Origin: VFMC01 sp963791635
GTDB lineage: Bacteria; Actinomycetota; Acidimicrobiia; Acidimicrobiales; Ilumatobacteraceae
Reading direction: 5' to 3'
DNA: 64,000 bases
Assembly: GCA_963791635.1 (NCBI GenBank)
Contig: CAWBTC010000011.1
Location: forward strand, 62,001-126,000
Positions 1 through 8,371 of the stretch are shown here, piece by piece. Position numbers and translations under genes: made by a program. The stretch's first letter is position 1, and every line of letters starts with the position of its first letter. Under the pieces are notes generated by a model. That model made no database searches. It saw only the letters and a program-made list of their open reading frames with translations, and was not told where the DNA came from.

Positions 1-1803
1 GGCGATGATCTCGTCGACCTGCTGTGGGCCGTAGCCGAGGCGGCGCAGGGCCCGAGGGATCGTCTGGTTGACGATCACCATCGTGCCGCCGCCGACGAGC
101 TTCTTCATCTTGCACAGACCGAGGTCAGGCTCGATACCGGTCGTGTCGCAGTCCATCATCAGACCGATGGTGCCGGTGGGGGCGAGCACCGAGGCCTGGC
201 TGTTGCGCACGCCGTACTCCTCGCCGTCACGAACTGCCGTCTCCCACGCCTGCTGGCCGGCGGCCACGAGGCCTGACGGGACGGCGTGCGCACCCTCGAT
301 CTCGTACGAGGCGTCGCGGTGCATGCGCAACACGTTGAGCATGTACTGCTCGTTGTCGGCGAAGCCGGCGAACGGGCCCATCCGGCTGGCGGTACGGGCA
401 CTCGTGACGTAGGAATGACCGGTCATCAGCGAGGTGAGCGCACCGGCCCAGGCGCGACCTTCGACCGAGTCATACGGCAGGCCGAGCGCCATCAGCAGCG
501 CACCGAGGTTGGCATAGCCGATGCCGAGCTGGCGGAACTTGCGACTGGTGTCGCCGATCGGACCCGTCGGGTAATCGGCTCGGCCGACGAGGATCTCCTG
601 CGCGGTGAACATCACCTCGACGGTGTGCATGTAGGCCTCGATGTCGAAGCTGTCGTCACCGACCGAATCGAGGTCGAGGTACTTCAACAGGTTGATCGAC
701 GCGAGGTTGCAGGCCGAGTTGTCGAGGTGCATGTACTCGCTGCACGGGTTCGAGCCGTTGATCCGGCCCGTCGCGTGGGCGGTGTGCCACTTGTTGATCG
801 TGGTGTCGAACTGCAAGCCGGGATCGGCGCACTCCCACGACGCAGTGGCGATCTGGCGCCACAGGTCGCGCGCACGCACGGTGCGCACCGTGCTGCCGTC
901 GAGTACCGCCTTGTAGTTCCAATCGGTGTCGTCGATGACCGCCTGCATGAAGTCGTCGCTGATGCGAACGGAGTTGTTGGCGTTCTGGTACTGGATGCTG
1001 AAGCTGTCGGAGCCGTCGAGGTCCATGTCGAAGCCGTTGTCGCGCAGCACGCGCGCCTTGCGCTCCTCGCGGGCCTTGCACCACACGAACTCCTCGACGT
1101 CGGGGTGGTCGACGTTGAGGATGACCATCTTCGCCGCACGGCGGGTCTTGCCACCGCTCTTGATGGTGCCGGCCGAGGCATCGGCGCCGCGCATGAAGCT
1201 GACCGGGCCGCTGGCCGTGCCACCGCCGTTGAGCAACTCGTAGCTGGAGCGGATCTTCGACAGGTTGACGCCCGAGCCGGAGCCACCCTTGAAGATCACA
1301 CCTTCTTCTCGGTACCAGTTGAGGATGCCGTCCATGGTGTCGTCGACCGACAGGATGAAGCACGCGCTGGCCTGTTGCGGTACGCCCTTGACGCCGATGT
1401 TGAACCACACCGGGCTGTTGAAGGCGGCGCGCTGGGTGACGAGGATGAACTTCAGCTCACTGCGGAACGACTCGGCCTCGTCGGCATCGATGAAGTAGCC
1501 GCCCTCGACGCCCCAGGTGGTGATCGTGTCCGCGACTCGATCGATCACCTGGCGCAGCGACGACTCGCGCTCGGGCAGACCGAGGGTGCCGCGGAAGTAC
1601 TTCTGGGCGACGATGTTGGTGGCGTTCAGCGACCACGTCGCGGGGAACTCCACGCCGAGCTGCTCGAACGCGACCGATCCGTCCTTCCAGTTGCTGATGC
1701 GCGCATCACGGCGCTCCCACACGACCTGGTCGTACGGGTGCACGCCTGGCGTCGTGAAGTGACGCGTGATGCCGATGGACAGACGCTCGGGCGCCAGAGA
1801 CAT
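1..1803 (-). CDS. nrdJ: Vitamin B12-dependent (class II) ribonucleotide reductase, 3' end outside window
   Basis: Adenosylcobalamin-dependent reductase that makes deoxyribonucleotides. The 601 residues visible start MSLAPERLSIGITRHF and run off the left edge, so the C-terminus is missing. Residues about 130-150 hold FNSPVWFNIG and the conserved SACFILSVDD; residue ~351 begins NPCSE, the N-x-C-x-E motif carrying the thiyl-radical cysteine and catalytic Asn/Glu. Near the window edge GTIGLMMDCDTTGIEPD is typical of NrdJ. The ATG at 1803 is preceded by AAGGGAG seven bases upstream. The upstream region has a near-consensus promoter and two NrdR boxes, and nrdR lies 3.6 kb away, so NrdR repression is expected. 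Identity is secure. Confidence 0.96.
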   Translation of the reverse strand, partial: MSLAPERLSIGITRHFTTPGVHPYDQVVWERRDARISNWKDGSVAFEQLGVEFPATWSLNATNIVAQKYFRGTLGLPERESSLRQVIDRVADTITTWGVEGGYFIDADEAESFRSELKFILVTQRAAFNSPVWFNIGVKGVPQQASACFILSVDDTMDGILNWYREEGVIFKGGSGSGVNLSKIRSSYELLNGGGTASGPVSFMRGADASAGTIKSGGKTRRAAKMVILNVDHPDVEEFVWCKAREERKARVLRDNGFDMDLDGSDSFSIQYQNANNSVRISDDFMQAVIDDTDWNYKAVLDGSTVRTVRARDLWRQIATASWECADPGLQFDTTINKWHTAHATGRINGSNPCSEYMHLDNSACNLASINLLKYLDLDSVGDDSFDIEAYMHTVEVMFTAQEILVGRADYPTGPIGDTSRKFRQLGIGYANLGALLMALGLPYDSVEGRAWAGALTSLMTGHSYVTSARTASRMGPFAGFADNEQYMLNVLRMHRDASYEIEGAHAVPSGLVAAGQQAWETAVRDGEEYGVRNSQASVLAPTGTIGLMMDCDTTGIEPDLGLCKMKKLVGGGTMVIVNQTIPRALRRLGYGPQQVDEIIA

Positions 1804-1874
1804 GGATACTCCCTTTTCTTGACGAACTACAGACACTTCAACCACAACCAGTGAAAACCAGTGAAAACCCGTGA

Positions 1875-1890
1875 CCACAAGATGTGGTGG
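1875..1890 (-). promoter_or_regulatory. NrdR box 1 in nrdJ leader
   Basis: Minus-strand sequence CCACCACATCTTGTGG aligns with the known 16-bp NrdR consensus acaCwAtATaTwGtgt, matching all core positions (C, A, A, T, T, G). It lies in the untranslated leader of nrdJ, 42 bp centre-to-centre (four helical turns) from a second, weaker box. Confidence 0.65.
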
Positions 1891-1916
1891 CTCAACGGTC
1901 CCCGCAACGGCGACCA

Positions 1917-1932
1917 CCACAAGAGGTTGGAA
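1917..1932 (-). promoter_or_regulatory. NrdR box 2 at the nrdJ transcription start
   Basis: Minus-strand TTCCAACCTCTTGTGG keeps 9 of 16 consensus positions of the NrdR box. It overlaps the predicted transcription start just after the -10 hexamer. NrdR boxes usually occur as pairs spaced by whole helical turns, and the 42-bp spacing here fits. Confidence 0.5.
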
Positions 1933-1933
1933 G

Positions 1934-1963
1934 ATTACAGCACTGTAGTTACACAGCTGTCAA
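1934..1963 (-). promoter_or_regulatory. Predicted nrdJ promoter (-35 TTGACA, -10 TGTAAT)
   Basis: Reading towards nrdJ, a perfect TTGACA (1963-1958) is followed by an 18-base spacer and TGTAAT (1939-1934). Transcription would begin near 1927, giving a leader of about 125 bases before the nrdJ ATG. The spacer contains the palindrome TACAGCACTGTA (1936-1947), of unknown role. Inference from sequence only. Confidence 0.6.
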
Positions 1964-2376
1964 CGACCATCGCGTAGCTTTCTGTTCCCACGGTTCCGGC
2001 TCGAGCGCCCTCCCGGGCGAGCGTCGCGTCGAACCAGCAGCGTGACAGCGGTGCGCGGTCACAGGTCACAGAGCCCTCGCCCCACAGCCCGCGACGCCGT
2101 CGAGTCACGCCGAGATCTCCCGCCGTCTTCGACCGACACGTCAGGACTGACCATCCGCGCCACGCACCACTGCCATCTGCCGAGAGGAGAACTTAGGGCG
2201 GTTGCCCTGTGGGGAGGAAGAGGGACAACGCTGTGAATTGTCACCGATTGCTGTGGATTTCCCTGTGGGTGACGACGCGACATCTGTGGACCACCCCCGT
2301 TTCCTGTGGACAGGGCACGAATCGTCATACCCTGTCCCACCTGGTGGAACACGACGGTTTCGGCGCTCACGAGCGA
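1964..2376. other. Intergenic region with a cluster of DnaA-box-like TGTGG motifs
   Basis: No credible gene lies between the nrdJ promoter and the end of the next gene. Positions 2208-2313 carry five TGTGG elements in the same orientation: 2208 TGTGGGGAG, 2252 TGTGGATTT, 2264 TGTGGGTGA, 2285 TGTGGACCA and 2305 TGTGGACAG. The last two differ by one base from the reverse complement of the actinobacterial DnaA box TTGTCCACA. No dnaA, dnaN or AT-rich unwinding element is visible, so this is not an origin by itself. Confidence 0.4.
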
Positions 2377-4693
2377 TCAGAGCGCGACGATCTCGACGGG
2401 GATGCCGTTGAGCACCGATGTGCCCGACAGCGGATCCATCGCCTCATGGTCGGCCAACACGTTGCTGTTCACGCCGGCGCGCTCGCGCGCCACCCGCATC
2501 CGGGTGTCGGGCTGGTCGTGGCCCCACCCGTGAGGCAGGCTGACCACCCCTGGCCGTACGGCATCGGTGACCTCGACCGGTGCGTTCACGGTTCCGACCC
2601 GGCTGGTGATGCTGGCGTGACCGCCATCGACGAGGCCGAGGCGCGCCGCATCATCAGGATGCACGTGGAGGGTGCAGCGCGGGCTTGCCCTTCACCAGCA
2701 CCTCGATGTTGTGCATCCACGAGTTGTTGCTGCGCAGGTGCCGTCGGCCGACGAGCACGAGATCACGTTCCGTGAGATCGGGAACCGCCTTGGCCAGCCG
2801 TTCCAGGTCGGCCATCAGCACCGGGTGATCGATCTCGACCAGCCCCGACGGAGTCTGCACGACCTCGGGGATCCGCGGCTCGAGCGCTCCGAAGTCGACA
2901 CCGTGGGGATGCTGCAGCAGCAGATCGAGACTGGCGCCGTCATCGGGCCCTGCGCCGAATGACGCTCCGTACGGACCGGTCTGCAGCGCCATGTCGAGCA
3001 TCCGTTCGGGGCCCCGGCGACCGTCCTTGGCCAACTCCGCGAGCAGCTCCTCGGCATCCCGGCCGAACACGGACGAGTGCTCATCGCGCACCGCCGACGC
3101 CACGATGCCGCCGATCACGAGGTCGTCGACGACCGAGACGTCGGCGTCGGCACCCTTGCCCTGGGCGATCAGCGCGAGCTTGGCGAGGATCTCCCACTCG
3201 TCGGGCTGGTCAGGGTCGAGGGCAAGTACCGGTGGGCTGTAGTTCGCCACGTTGCGCACCGCGAACTGCAACAGCAGCATGTCGTAGTGGCCCTTCTGCA
3301 GCGCTGACGGGCTCGGCAGGATCACGTCCGCATGACGGGTGGTCTCGTTGACGTAGATGTCGACGCTGACCATGAACTCGAGGTCGGACATCGCCGCGTC
3401 GAGCTGCTCGGAGTTGGGCGTCGACAGCACGGGATTGCCGGCGATGGTGACCATCGCCCGGAGCTGCCCCGGCCCCGGCGTGGTGATCTCCTCGGCCATC
3501 GCCGCCGCTGGGTACTCCCCCATCACCTCCGGGAAGGTGCGCACCCGCGTGTGGCCGCGGCCGACCTTGAAGCCCGGGCCGGCGCCCGGCTTCGGCGGGC
3601 GCGACGCCGCGGGCTTCGGGAACATCGCCCCACCCACGACGTCGAGGTTGCCAGCCACGAGGTTCACGACGTCGATGAGCCAGGACGCCGTCGTGCCGAA
3701 CTCGGTCGTGGTGGTGCCGATGCGGCCGTACACCGAGCCACGTTCGGCAGCCGCGAGCTCGCGCGCCGCACGACGAATGACCGCTGGACCAAGACCGGTG
3801 GCGGCCGCGACCGATTCGGGGGTGAACTCCGCACATGCAGCCATCACCTCGTCGAGGCCGCGTACGTGCGCAACGAGATGTGGCGGCACCCGCACGAGGC
3901 CCTCGGTGGAGATCACCTGCACCATGGCCGCGAGGAACAGCGCGTCGGTGCCGGGGCGAATCGCCAGCCACTCGTCCGCCTCCTCGGCCGTGCGACTGCG
4001 CCGCGGGTCGACCACGACCAGCTTGCCGCCTCGAGCCCGGATGGCCTCGATCCGCCCGGGGAAGTCGGGCGCGGTGCAGAGGCTGCCGTTCGACGCGTAC
4101 GGGTTCGCACCGAGGATCATCAGATGGTCGGTTCGGTCGAGGTCGGGGACAGCCACGGTGACCCCGCTGCCGAAGACGTACGCAGCTGCGACCTGGCGGG
4201 GCATTTGGTCGACAGTCGACGCCGAGAAGATGTTGCGGGTGCCGAGTGAGTGCATCACGGTACGGCCGTAGGTCATCCCGGCCAGGTTGTGTGCGTTGGG
4301 ATTGCCGATGTACACCGCCACCGATTCGCGGCCGTGGCGCTCGATCACCCCGAGCAGGCCACGCTCCACCTCGGCCCATGCTTCGGGCCAGTCGACCTCC
4401 ACGTGCACGCCGTTGCGCTTCACGAGCGGCCGGCGCACCCGATCGGGATCGTCGTGGAGTTGCTTGAGGGTCGATCCCTTCGGGCACAAGAAGCCCTTGG
4501 AGAAGACGTCGTCCATGTCGCCCCGGATGCGCGACACGTGCTCGCTACCATCCGCAGACCGCTTCACGGTGATCTCGAGGCCACAGCCCGCTTCGCACAA
4601 CGGGCACGTGCGAAACGCGGTTCGTGTGGCGTTTCGCACGGCCTCGATGTCGTGTTCGGTGTCACTGGTCGTGATGACGTGCGGGGTCCCCAT
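2377..4693 (-). pseudogene. Molybdopterin-dependent oxidoreductase with a single-base frameshift
   Basis: Formate dehydrogenase/nitrate reductase-like Mo-bis-MGD enzyme. The N-terminus carries the [4Fe-4S] motif CPLCEAGCGLEI and GFLCPKG; the body has the usual molybdopterin-binding segments (IGNPNAHN, GANPYASNG, VVDPRRSRTAEEAD). The first frame ends at 2654 after VLVKGKPALHPPRAS. The missing C-terminal molydopterin dinucleotide-binding domain (HPDDAARLGLVDGG, LPHGWGHDQPDTRM) continues at once in another frame to 2377. Removing one G from the GGG at 2681-2683 restores GKPRCTLHVHPDDAARL. The total length is 3n+1, as expected for one inserted base. The ATG at 4693 is chosen; more upstream ATGs run into the divergent gene. 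Substrate is not predictable. Decay and sequencing error are equally possible. Confidence 0.85.
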
Positions 4694-4712
4694 GGCTGAC
4701 ATCATCGCACCC

Positions 4713-5387
4713 ATGCGCCGCCTGCTGCCCCACCCGGTCGACCACATCACCGTTGCCGAGGCCTACGGCGTGTCGCGGCCGCGACACGCCGGACGACCCT
4801 GGGTCGGCCTGTGCATGGTGGCCGGCCTCGACGGGTCGACCGTGGTGGACGACAACTCTCGCGCACTGTCCAGCCCGGCCGACACACAGGTGCTGCTCGG
4901 TCTTCGCCAGCTCGCCGACGTGATCGTGGTCGGCGCCTCCACCGTACGAATCGAGGGCTACGGCACGCCGAGCAAGCCCGGCCAACGGGTGGGTGTCGTC
5001 TCACGTTCGGGCACCGGCATCGATTTCTCCACCGAGCTGTTCACCAGCGGCGCCGGCTTCGTGATCGTGCCGGAGTCGGCGCCCGACCTGCCCGTCGATA
5101 CGGTCCGCGCGGGCGACGGTGAGGTCGACTTCCACAGTGCGCTGACCCAGCTGTTCGAGCAGATGGGCGCCTCGTTCGCGCAGGCCGAGGGCGGCGCCGG
5201 CCTCAACGCCGCCCTCGCCGAAGCGGATGTGATCGACGAGCTCAACCTCACGATCTCGCCGGTGATCAGCGGTGGCGACGGCCCGCGGGTGACGGCCGGA
5301 GCTCCTGCGCTCCTACGGCGGATGGATCTCGTCCACGTCCTCGAAGACGACGGCTTTCTCTTCACCCGCTACCTCCGCCGCCGCTGA
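4713..5387 (+). CDS. RibD C-terminal / dihydrofolate-reductase-fold pyrimidine reductase family protein
   Basis: 224-residue protein of the RibD-C family, NADPH-dependent reductases related to the riboflavin-pathway reductase but often with other roles in actinobacteria. Visible features are the start of the fold (RPWVGLCMVAGLDGST), the VVGASTVRIEGY segment, the glycine-rich AEGGAGLNAAL that binds the cofactor phosphate, and the family-typical end LEDDGFLFTRYLRR. There is no deaminase domain and no other rib gene nearby, so a role in riboflavin synthesis is not assured. Its ATG lies only 19 bases from that of the divergent oxidoreductase. Confidence 0.8.
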   Translation: MRRLLPHPVDHITVAEAYGVSRPRHAGRPWVGLCMVAGLDGSTVVDDNSRALSSPADTQVLLGLRQLADVIVVGASTVRIEGYGTPSKPGQRVGVVSRSGTGIDFSTELFTSGAGFVIVPESAPDLPVDTVRAGDGEVDFHSALTQLFEQMGASFAQAEGGAGLNAALAEADVIDELNLTISPVISGGDGPRVTAGAPALLRRMDLVHVLEDDGFLFTRYLRRR

Positions 5388-5449
5388 GACTGCCGCGATC
5401 ACTTCCCGGATGCCGGTCGACGGGCGGGCCATGCATTCGGTTCCGTGGA

Positions 5450-5908
5450 TCAGGCCTTCTGCAGCTTCTTGAGCAGCGACAGCTCGCGTTGGAAGTCCGA
5501 GGCCGCGTCGAAACCCTTGTAGACGCTCGCGAACCGGAGGTAGAGCACCTCGTCGACCAGACGCAGGCGCTCGAGCACCGCCCGGCCGACACGCTCGCTC
5601 GTGAGGTCCCCTTCGGCGAAGCGCAGCTCGTCTTCGACCTCTTCGGCCAACAGTTCGATCTGGTCCACGGTGACGGGACGCCCCTTGGCGGCGGCGGTGA
5701 CGCCTCGAACGATCTTGGCCCGGTCGAAGGGCTGGCGGGCGCCGTTGGACTTCACGACCACGATCGGCACCTCTTCCAGGCGCTCGTACGTGGTGAACCG
5801 GTGTGAACAGCCAGTGCAGGAGCGCCTGCGGCGGATCGCCTCGCCCTCTTCCGCTTCTCGTGAATCGATCACCTTGGTGTCGTCGAGGTGGCAGCGCGGA
5901 CATCGCAT
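5450..5908 (-). CDS. nrdR: Transcriptional repressor NrdR
   Basis: Zinc-ribbon and ATP-cone repressor of ribonucleotide reductase genes. MRCPRC with CTGC forms the four-cysteine zinc ribbon (residues 3-34). The ATP-cone follows from VVVKSNGARQPFDRAKIVRG and ends at VYKGFDAASDF. The ATG at 5908, giving MRCPRC, is the family's normal start; an upstream ATG at 5917 would add three residues. About 150 aa, standard size. Its likely target is nrdJ, which has two matching boxes. It lies just downstream of the LysM gene and near lexA, as Rv2718c-Rv2719c-Rv2720 do in mycobacteria. Confidence 0.96.
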   Translation of the reverse strand: MRCPRCHLDDTKVIDSREAEEGEAIRRRRSCTGCSHRFTTYERLEEVPIVVVKSNGARQPFDRAKIVRGVTAAAKGRPVTVDQIELLAEEVEDELRFAEGDLTSERVGRAVLERLRLVDEVLYLRFASVYKGFDAASDFQRELSLLKKLQKA

Positions 5909-5931
5909 CGAAGCCACGCTAGCGGAGCCGA

Positions 5932-6405
5932 TCAGGGGAGGTTGAGTGATTGACCCGCCTCGATCGCGGCGCCGCCGTTGAGCGAGACCAGCGCATCGAC
6001 GATCTGGGCGATGTCGGTCCCCGGGTAGAGACGCTCGGCGATGCCCCAGAGGGTGTCACCCGATCGGACGACATACGTGGGTGTGTACCCAGCGAGACCA
6101 TCGGTGGAACGGCCGACCGCGGAGACGGAGGCAGGTTCGCCTCCGCGGTCGGCCAGACCACGCTGGGCCACCGAGCCGACGGACAGCACCAGCGCCACGA
6201 CGAACACCACCGCGCCGACGCGGCGGCGGACGAACGTGGACCGACTGGGGAGGATGCTGGCCGGGACGGTGTACCGGGTTGGCAGCTGCCCGACCGGACG
6301 CATGCCACCCCTGCCGCCCATGCCGCCGAAGGTGTGCGGCGGGAGGAAGGTGGTGCTGCGACGAACGGTGGAGCGGGGGGCGAGGGACGCCGTGACTGCC
6401 GACAT
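5932..6405 (-). CDS. LysM-domain membrane protein, SOS-type cell-division inhibitor candidate
   Basis: 157 residues: a basic, proline/glycine-rich cytoplasmic N-terminus (1-60), one transmembrane segment (VGAVVFVVALVLSVGSVA, about 63-80) and a C-terminal LysM peptidoglycan-binding domain (YVVRSGDTLWGIAERLYPG). The position between nrdR and a divergent lexA, under SOS boxes, matches mycobacterial Rv2719c/ChiZ, corynebacterial DivS and Bacillus YneA, which block division during DNA damage. No hydrolase domain is present. GAGG lies six bases before the ATG. SOS-induced division arrest is inferred from context and architecture. Confidence 0.75.
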   Translation of the reverse strand: MSAVTASLAPRSTVRRSTTFLPPHTFGGMGGRGGMRPVGQLPTRYTVPASILPSRSTFVRRRVGAVVFVVALVLSVGSVAQRGLADRGGEPASVSAVGRSTDGLAGYTPTYVVRSGDTLWGIAERLYPGTDIAQIVDALVSLNGGAAIEAGQSLNLP

Positions 6406-6471
6406 GATGGACCTCTGTGACCTCTCGAGTGAATCCGACCCGTCGTGGGACGGGAGGGGCCGAGTGTGTTC

Positions 6472-6576
6472 GAACGGGTGTTCCCGAACGGACGTTCGTC
6501 AGTATGTCGAGCGAACATTCGTTCGTCAACAGGATGAGCGAAGAAAATCGAACACGTGTTGCACGAACAGATGTTT
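6472..6576. promoter_or_regulatory. Array of LexA (SOS) boxes between divergent LysM gene and lexA
   Basis: Three perfect GAACNNNNGTTC actinobacterial SOS boxes occur at 6472-6483 (GAACGGGTGTTC), 6486-6497 (GAACGGACGTTC) and 6513-6524 (GAACATTCGTTC). Two copies with one mismatch follow at 6550-6561 (GAACACGTGTTG) and 6565-6576 (GAACAGATGTTT); the last overlaps the lexA -35 element. All lie within 105 bp. Confidence 0.85.
6501..6529 (-). promoter_or_regulatory. Predicted promoter of the LysM gene with an SOS box in the spacer
   Basis: Towards the LysM gene, TTGACG (6529-6524) and CATACT (6506-6501) are separated by 17 bases. The perfect LexA box at 6513-6524 fills most of the spacer, so LexA binding would exclude RNA polymerase. 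Confidence 0.55.
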
Positions 6577-6603
6577 GACCTGGTCCCCGAACACGCGTAC
6601 GCT
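6575..6603 (+). promoter_or_regulatory. Predicted lexA promoter, leaderless
   Basis: TTGACC (6575-6580), a 17-base spacer, and TACGCT (6598-6603). The -10 ends seven bases before the lexA ATG at 6611, so the transcript should begin at or next to the start codon. No Shine-Dalgarno sequence is visible. Confidence 0.6.
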
Positions 6604-6610
6604 TGCAGTC

Positions 6611-7252
6611 ATGGCCGACGCGATCTCCACCACCCTCACCGCACGTCAGAAGGGCATCCTCGATGTCATCGAGACGAGCATGCGCGAGCGGGGATACCCG
6701 CCGAGCGTCCGCGAGATCGGTGAGTCCGTCGGCCTCACCTCCCCCTCCACCGTGCACAGTCATCTCGCTTCGCTCGAAAAGATGGGCTTCCTTCGCCGCG
6801 ACCCCACCAAGCCGCGTGCACTCGAGGTGCGGTACGACCCGACCTCGGGCGCAGCGATCGAACGGCGTCCCGTACGCCACGTCCCACTCGTCGGTGACGT
6901 CGCTGCGGGCACCGATGTGCTCGCCCAGGAAAACGTCGAAGAACTGTTCCCGCTGCCCGAGGACTTCACCGGCACCGGCGAGTTGTTCATGCTCCGGGTG
7001 CGCGGCGATTCGATGATCAACGTCGGGATCATGGACGGCGACTTCGTCGTCTGTCGCTCACAGACCACGGCAAACAACGGCGAGATCGTCGTCGCCGGCA
7101 TCCCAGGCGGCGAGGCCACCGTGAAGACCTACCAGCGCACCGGCCGCACGATCACCCTGCTGCCGGCCAACGACCGGTTGGAGCCGATGGTGTTCCAACC
7201 CGATGAGATCAGTCTCTTCGGGCGCGTCGTCACCGTCATGCGCCGACTCTGA
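6611..7252 (+). CDS. lexA: LexA repressor, SOS master regulator
   Basis: 213-residue S24-family autorepressor. The N-terminal winged helix-turn-helix (LTARQKGILDVIETSM to EKMGFLRRDP, about 10-65) binds SOS boxes. The C-terminal half is the self-cleavage domain: Ala-Gly cleavage site in VAAGTDV, catalytic serine in RGDSMI, catalytic lysine in EATVKTYQ. Both catalytic residues are present, so RecA-stimulated cleavage should work. Controlled by the adjacent SOS-box array; recA 9 kb away carries a matching box. Confidence 0.97.
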   Translation: MADAISTTLTARQKGILDVIETSMRERGYPPSVREIGESVGLTSPSTVHSHLASLEKMGFLRRDPTKPRALEVRYDPTSGAAIERRPVRHVPLVGDVAAGTDVLAQENVEELFPLPEDFTGTGELFMLRVRGDSMINVGIMDGDFVVCRSQTTANNGEIVVAGIPGGEATVKTYQRTGRTITLLPANDRLEPMVFQPDEISLFGRVVTVMRRL

Positions 7253-7294
7253 GATCCGTGCCGGTCGCATGACCGGCAGTCCACAGTTCCACAT

Positions 7295-7323
7295 CGATGC
7301 GCCGTCCGACGGGCGGCGCATCG
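7295..7323. terminator. Hairpin between convergent lexA and membrane-protein gene
   Basis: CGATGCGCCG (7295-7304) and CGGCGCATCG (7314-7323) form a perfect 10-bp stem with a 9-base loop. It sits between two convergent genes, where a bidirectional terminator is expected. No T-run is present. Confidence 0.55.
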
Positions 7324-7335
7324 TCGCGTGCGGGC

Positions 7336-8367
7336 TCAGGCGCCCGGAGGCGCCGGCCAGGTGGGGCCACCGGCGGGCGGACCCGGCGGGGTGGGCGGCA
7401 CCGGGGGGATCGGAACCGTGGGCATCGGAATCGTGGGCGACGGAGCTGCGGGCGGTGAGGCAGGTGCTGGCGGCTGGTACGTCGGCGGCTGGTACGTCGG
7501 CGCTGCGGGCGGGGACGACACCGGCGGTTGGGCGACCGGCACCTGGCCCGGGTAGGTGCTCGTGCTCATCGGCGCTGCCCCCAACCCTCCGCCTCCGCCG
7601 ACCGGTGGCGCCGACGGCGGCAGGCCGGTTCCCCGGGCGGGCCTGCGGCGCATCCCCAACACGAGGCACAGGCCACCGAGGACCACGCCGAGGCCGAGCG
7701 CCAGGTACGCCATGGTCTTCATCGATCCGGCGGTCTCTTTCGGGTTGCGACCGATCGCAACAGCGAGCTCGTTCTCGTCGGACGTGGCAGTGATCTCGTA
7801 GTCGCCTGCCTCGGGGATCTCCACCGACGACACCGACTGACCGACGAAGCCCGCCGCGTCATAGTCCTTGGAGTCGTCGGCGTCGAGGTCGACCTCGACG
7901 CCGCCGTCGTCGACGAGCATGATGTCGACGTCAGGCAGGCCCTCATCGGCGAGGTCACCGAGGTCACCGAGGTCGTAGTCGGTGTCGGCGTTCGGGCAAT
8001 CGCCTCGCAACTCGCCGATCTGGCCGCGGGTCTCGACGTAGATGGTGTACGTGCCGGCCTCGTCGAACTCGAGGCTCGTGGTGCACCCGATCGGTGCACG
8101 CGCCAAGTTCTGCACTCCCTCGTCGTAGTTCGACGAGCTGGCGAGGAACAGCACGATGCCGGCCACGAGACCGGCGGCGAGCAGCAACGCACCGACGCCG
8201 ATCAATCCGCCACGACGGCCGCCGGCGGGCGCTGGCGCGAACGGCTCGCTCGGCTGATGCACCATCGGAGGCAGACCGAGGGGAGGCCGACCGGGCGACC
8301 CCATCGGGACACCCGGACCATCTGTCCCGTTCGGTCCGCTCGTCGGCGGGAACTGCTGATACGACAT
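7336..8367 (-). CDS. Two-TM membrane protein with extracytoplasmic domain and proline-rich tail
   Basis: Not assigned to a named family. From MSYQQFPP: a proline/glycine-rich cytoplasmic N-terminus, TM1 (LIGVGALLLAAGLVAGIVLF), an exported beta-rich domain containing YTIYVETRGQ, an Asp-rich stretch (DLGDLGDLADE) and GDYEITATS, then TM2 (MAYLALGLGVVLGGLCLVLG) and a long Pro-rich C-terminus. The external domain resembles generic bacterial carbohydrate-binding-like folds, but that is a guess. Its ATG is 4 bases past the stop of the aminotransferase upstream, indicating cotranscription; GAGGA precedes the ATG. Confidence 0.75.
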   Translation of the reverse strand: MSYQQFPPTSGPNGTDGPGVPMGSPGRPPLGLPPMVHQPSEPFAPAPAGGRRGGLIGVGALLLAAGLVAGIVLFLASSSNYDEGVQNLARAPIGCTTSLEFDEAGTYTIYVETRGQIGELRGDCPNADTDYDLGDLGDLADEGLPDVDIMLVDDGGVEVDLDADDSKDYDAAGFVGQSVSSVEIPEAGDYEITATSDENELAVAIGRNPKETAGSMKTMAYLALGLGVVLGGLCLVLGMRRRPARGTGLPPSAPPVGGGGGLGAAPMSTSTYPGQVPVAQPPVSSPPAAPTYQPPTYQPPAPASPPAAPSPTIPMPTVPIPPVPPTPPGPPAGGPTWPAPPGA

Positions 8368-8371
8368 GTCC

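Noticed and set aside
286..1854. 522-codon plus-strand frame opposite nrdJ
   Set aside because: Antisense to a clear NrdJ with highly conserved motifs; the long frame is a product of high G+C and lacks any domain.
2208..2313. Origin of replication
   Set aside because: Only a small set of DnaA-like motifs, no dnaA/dnaN/gyr genes and no AT-rich stretch.
1804..2376. Cobalamin riboswitch before nrdJ
   Set aside because: No B12-box-like conserved core; NrdR boxes explain the leader.
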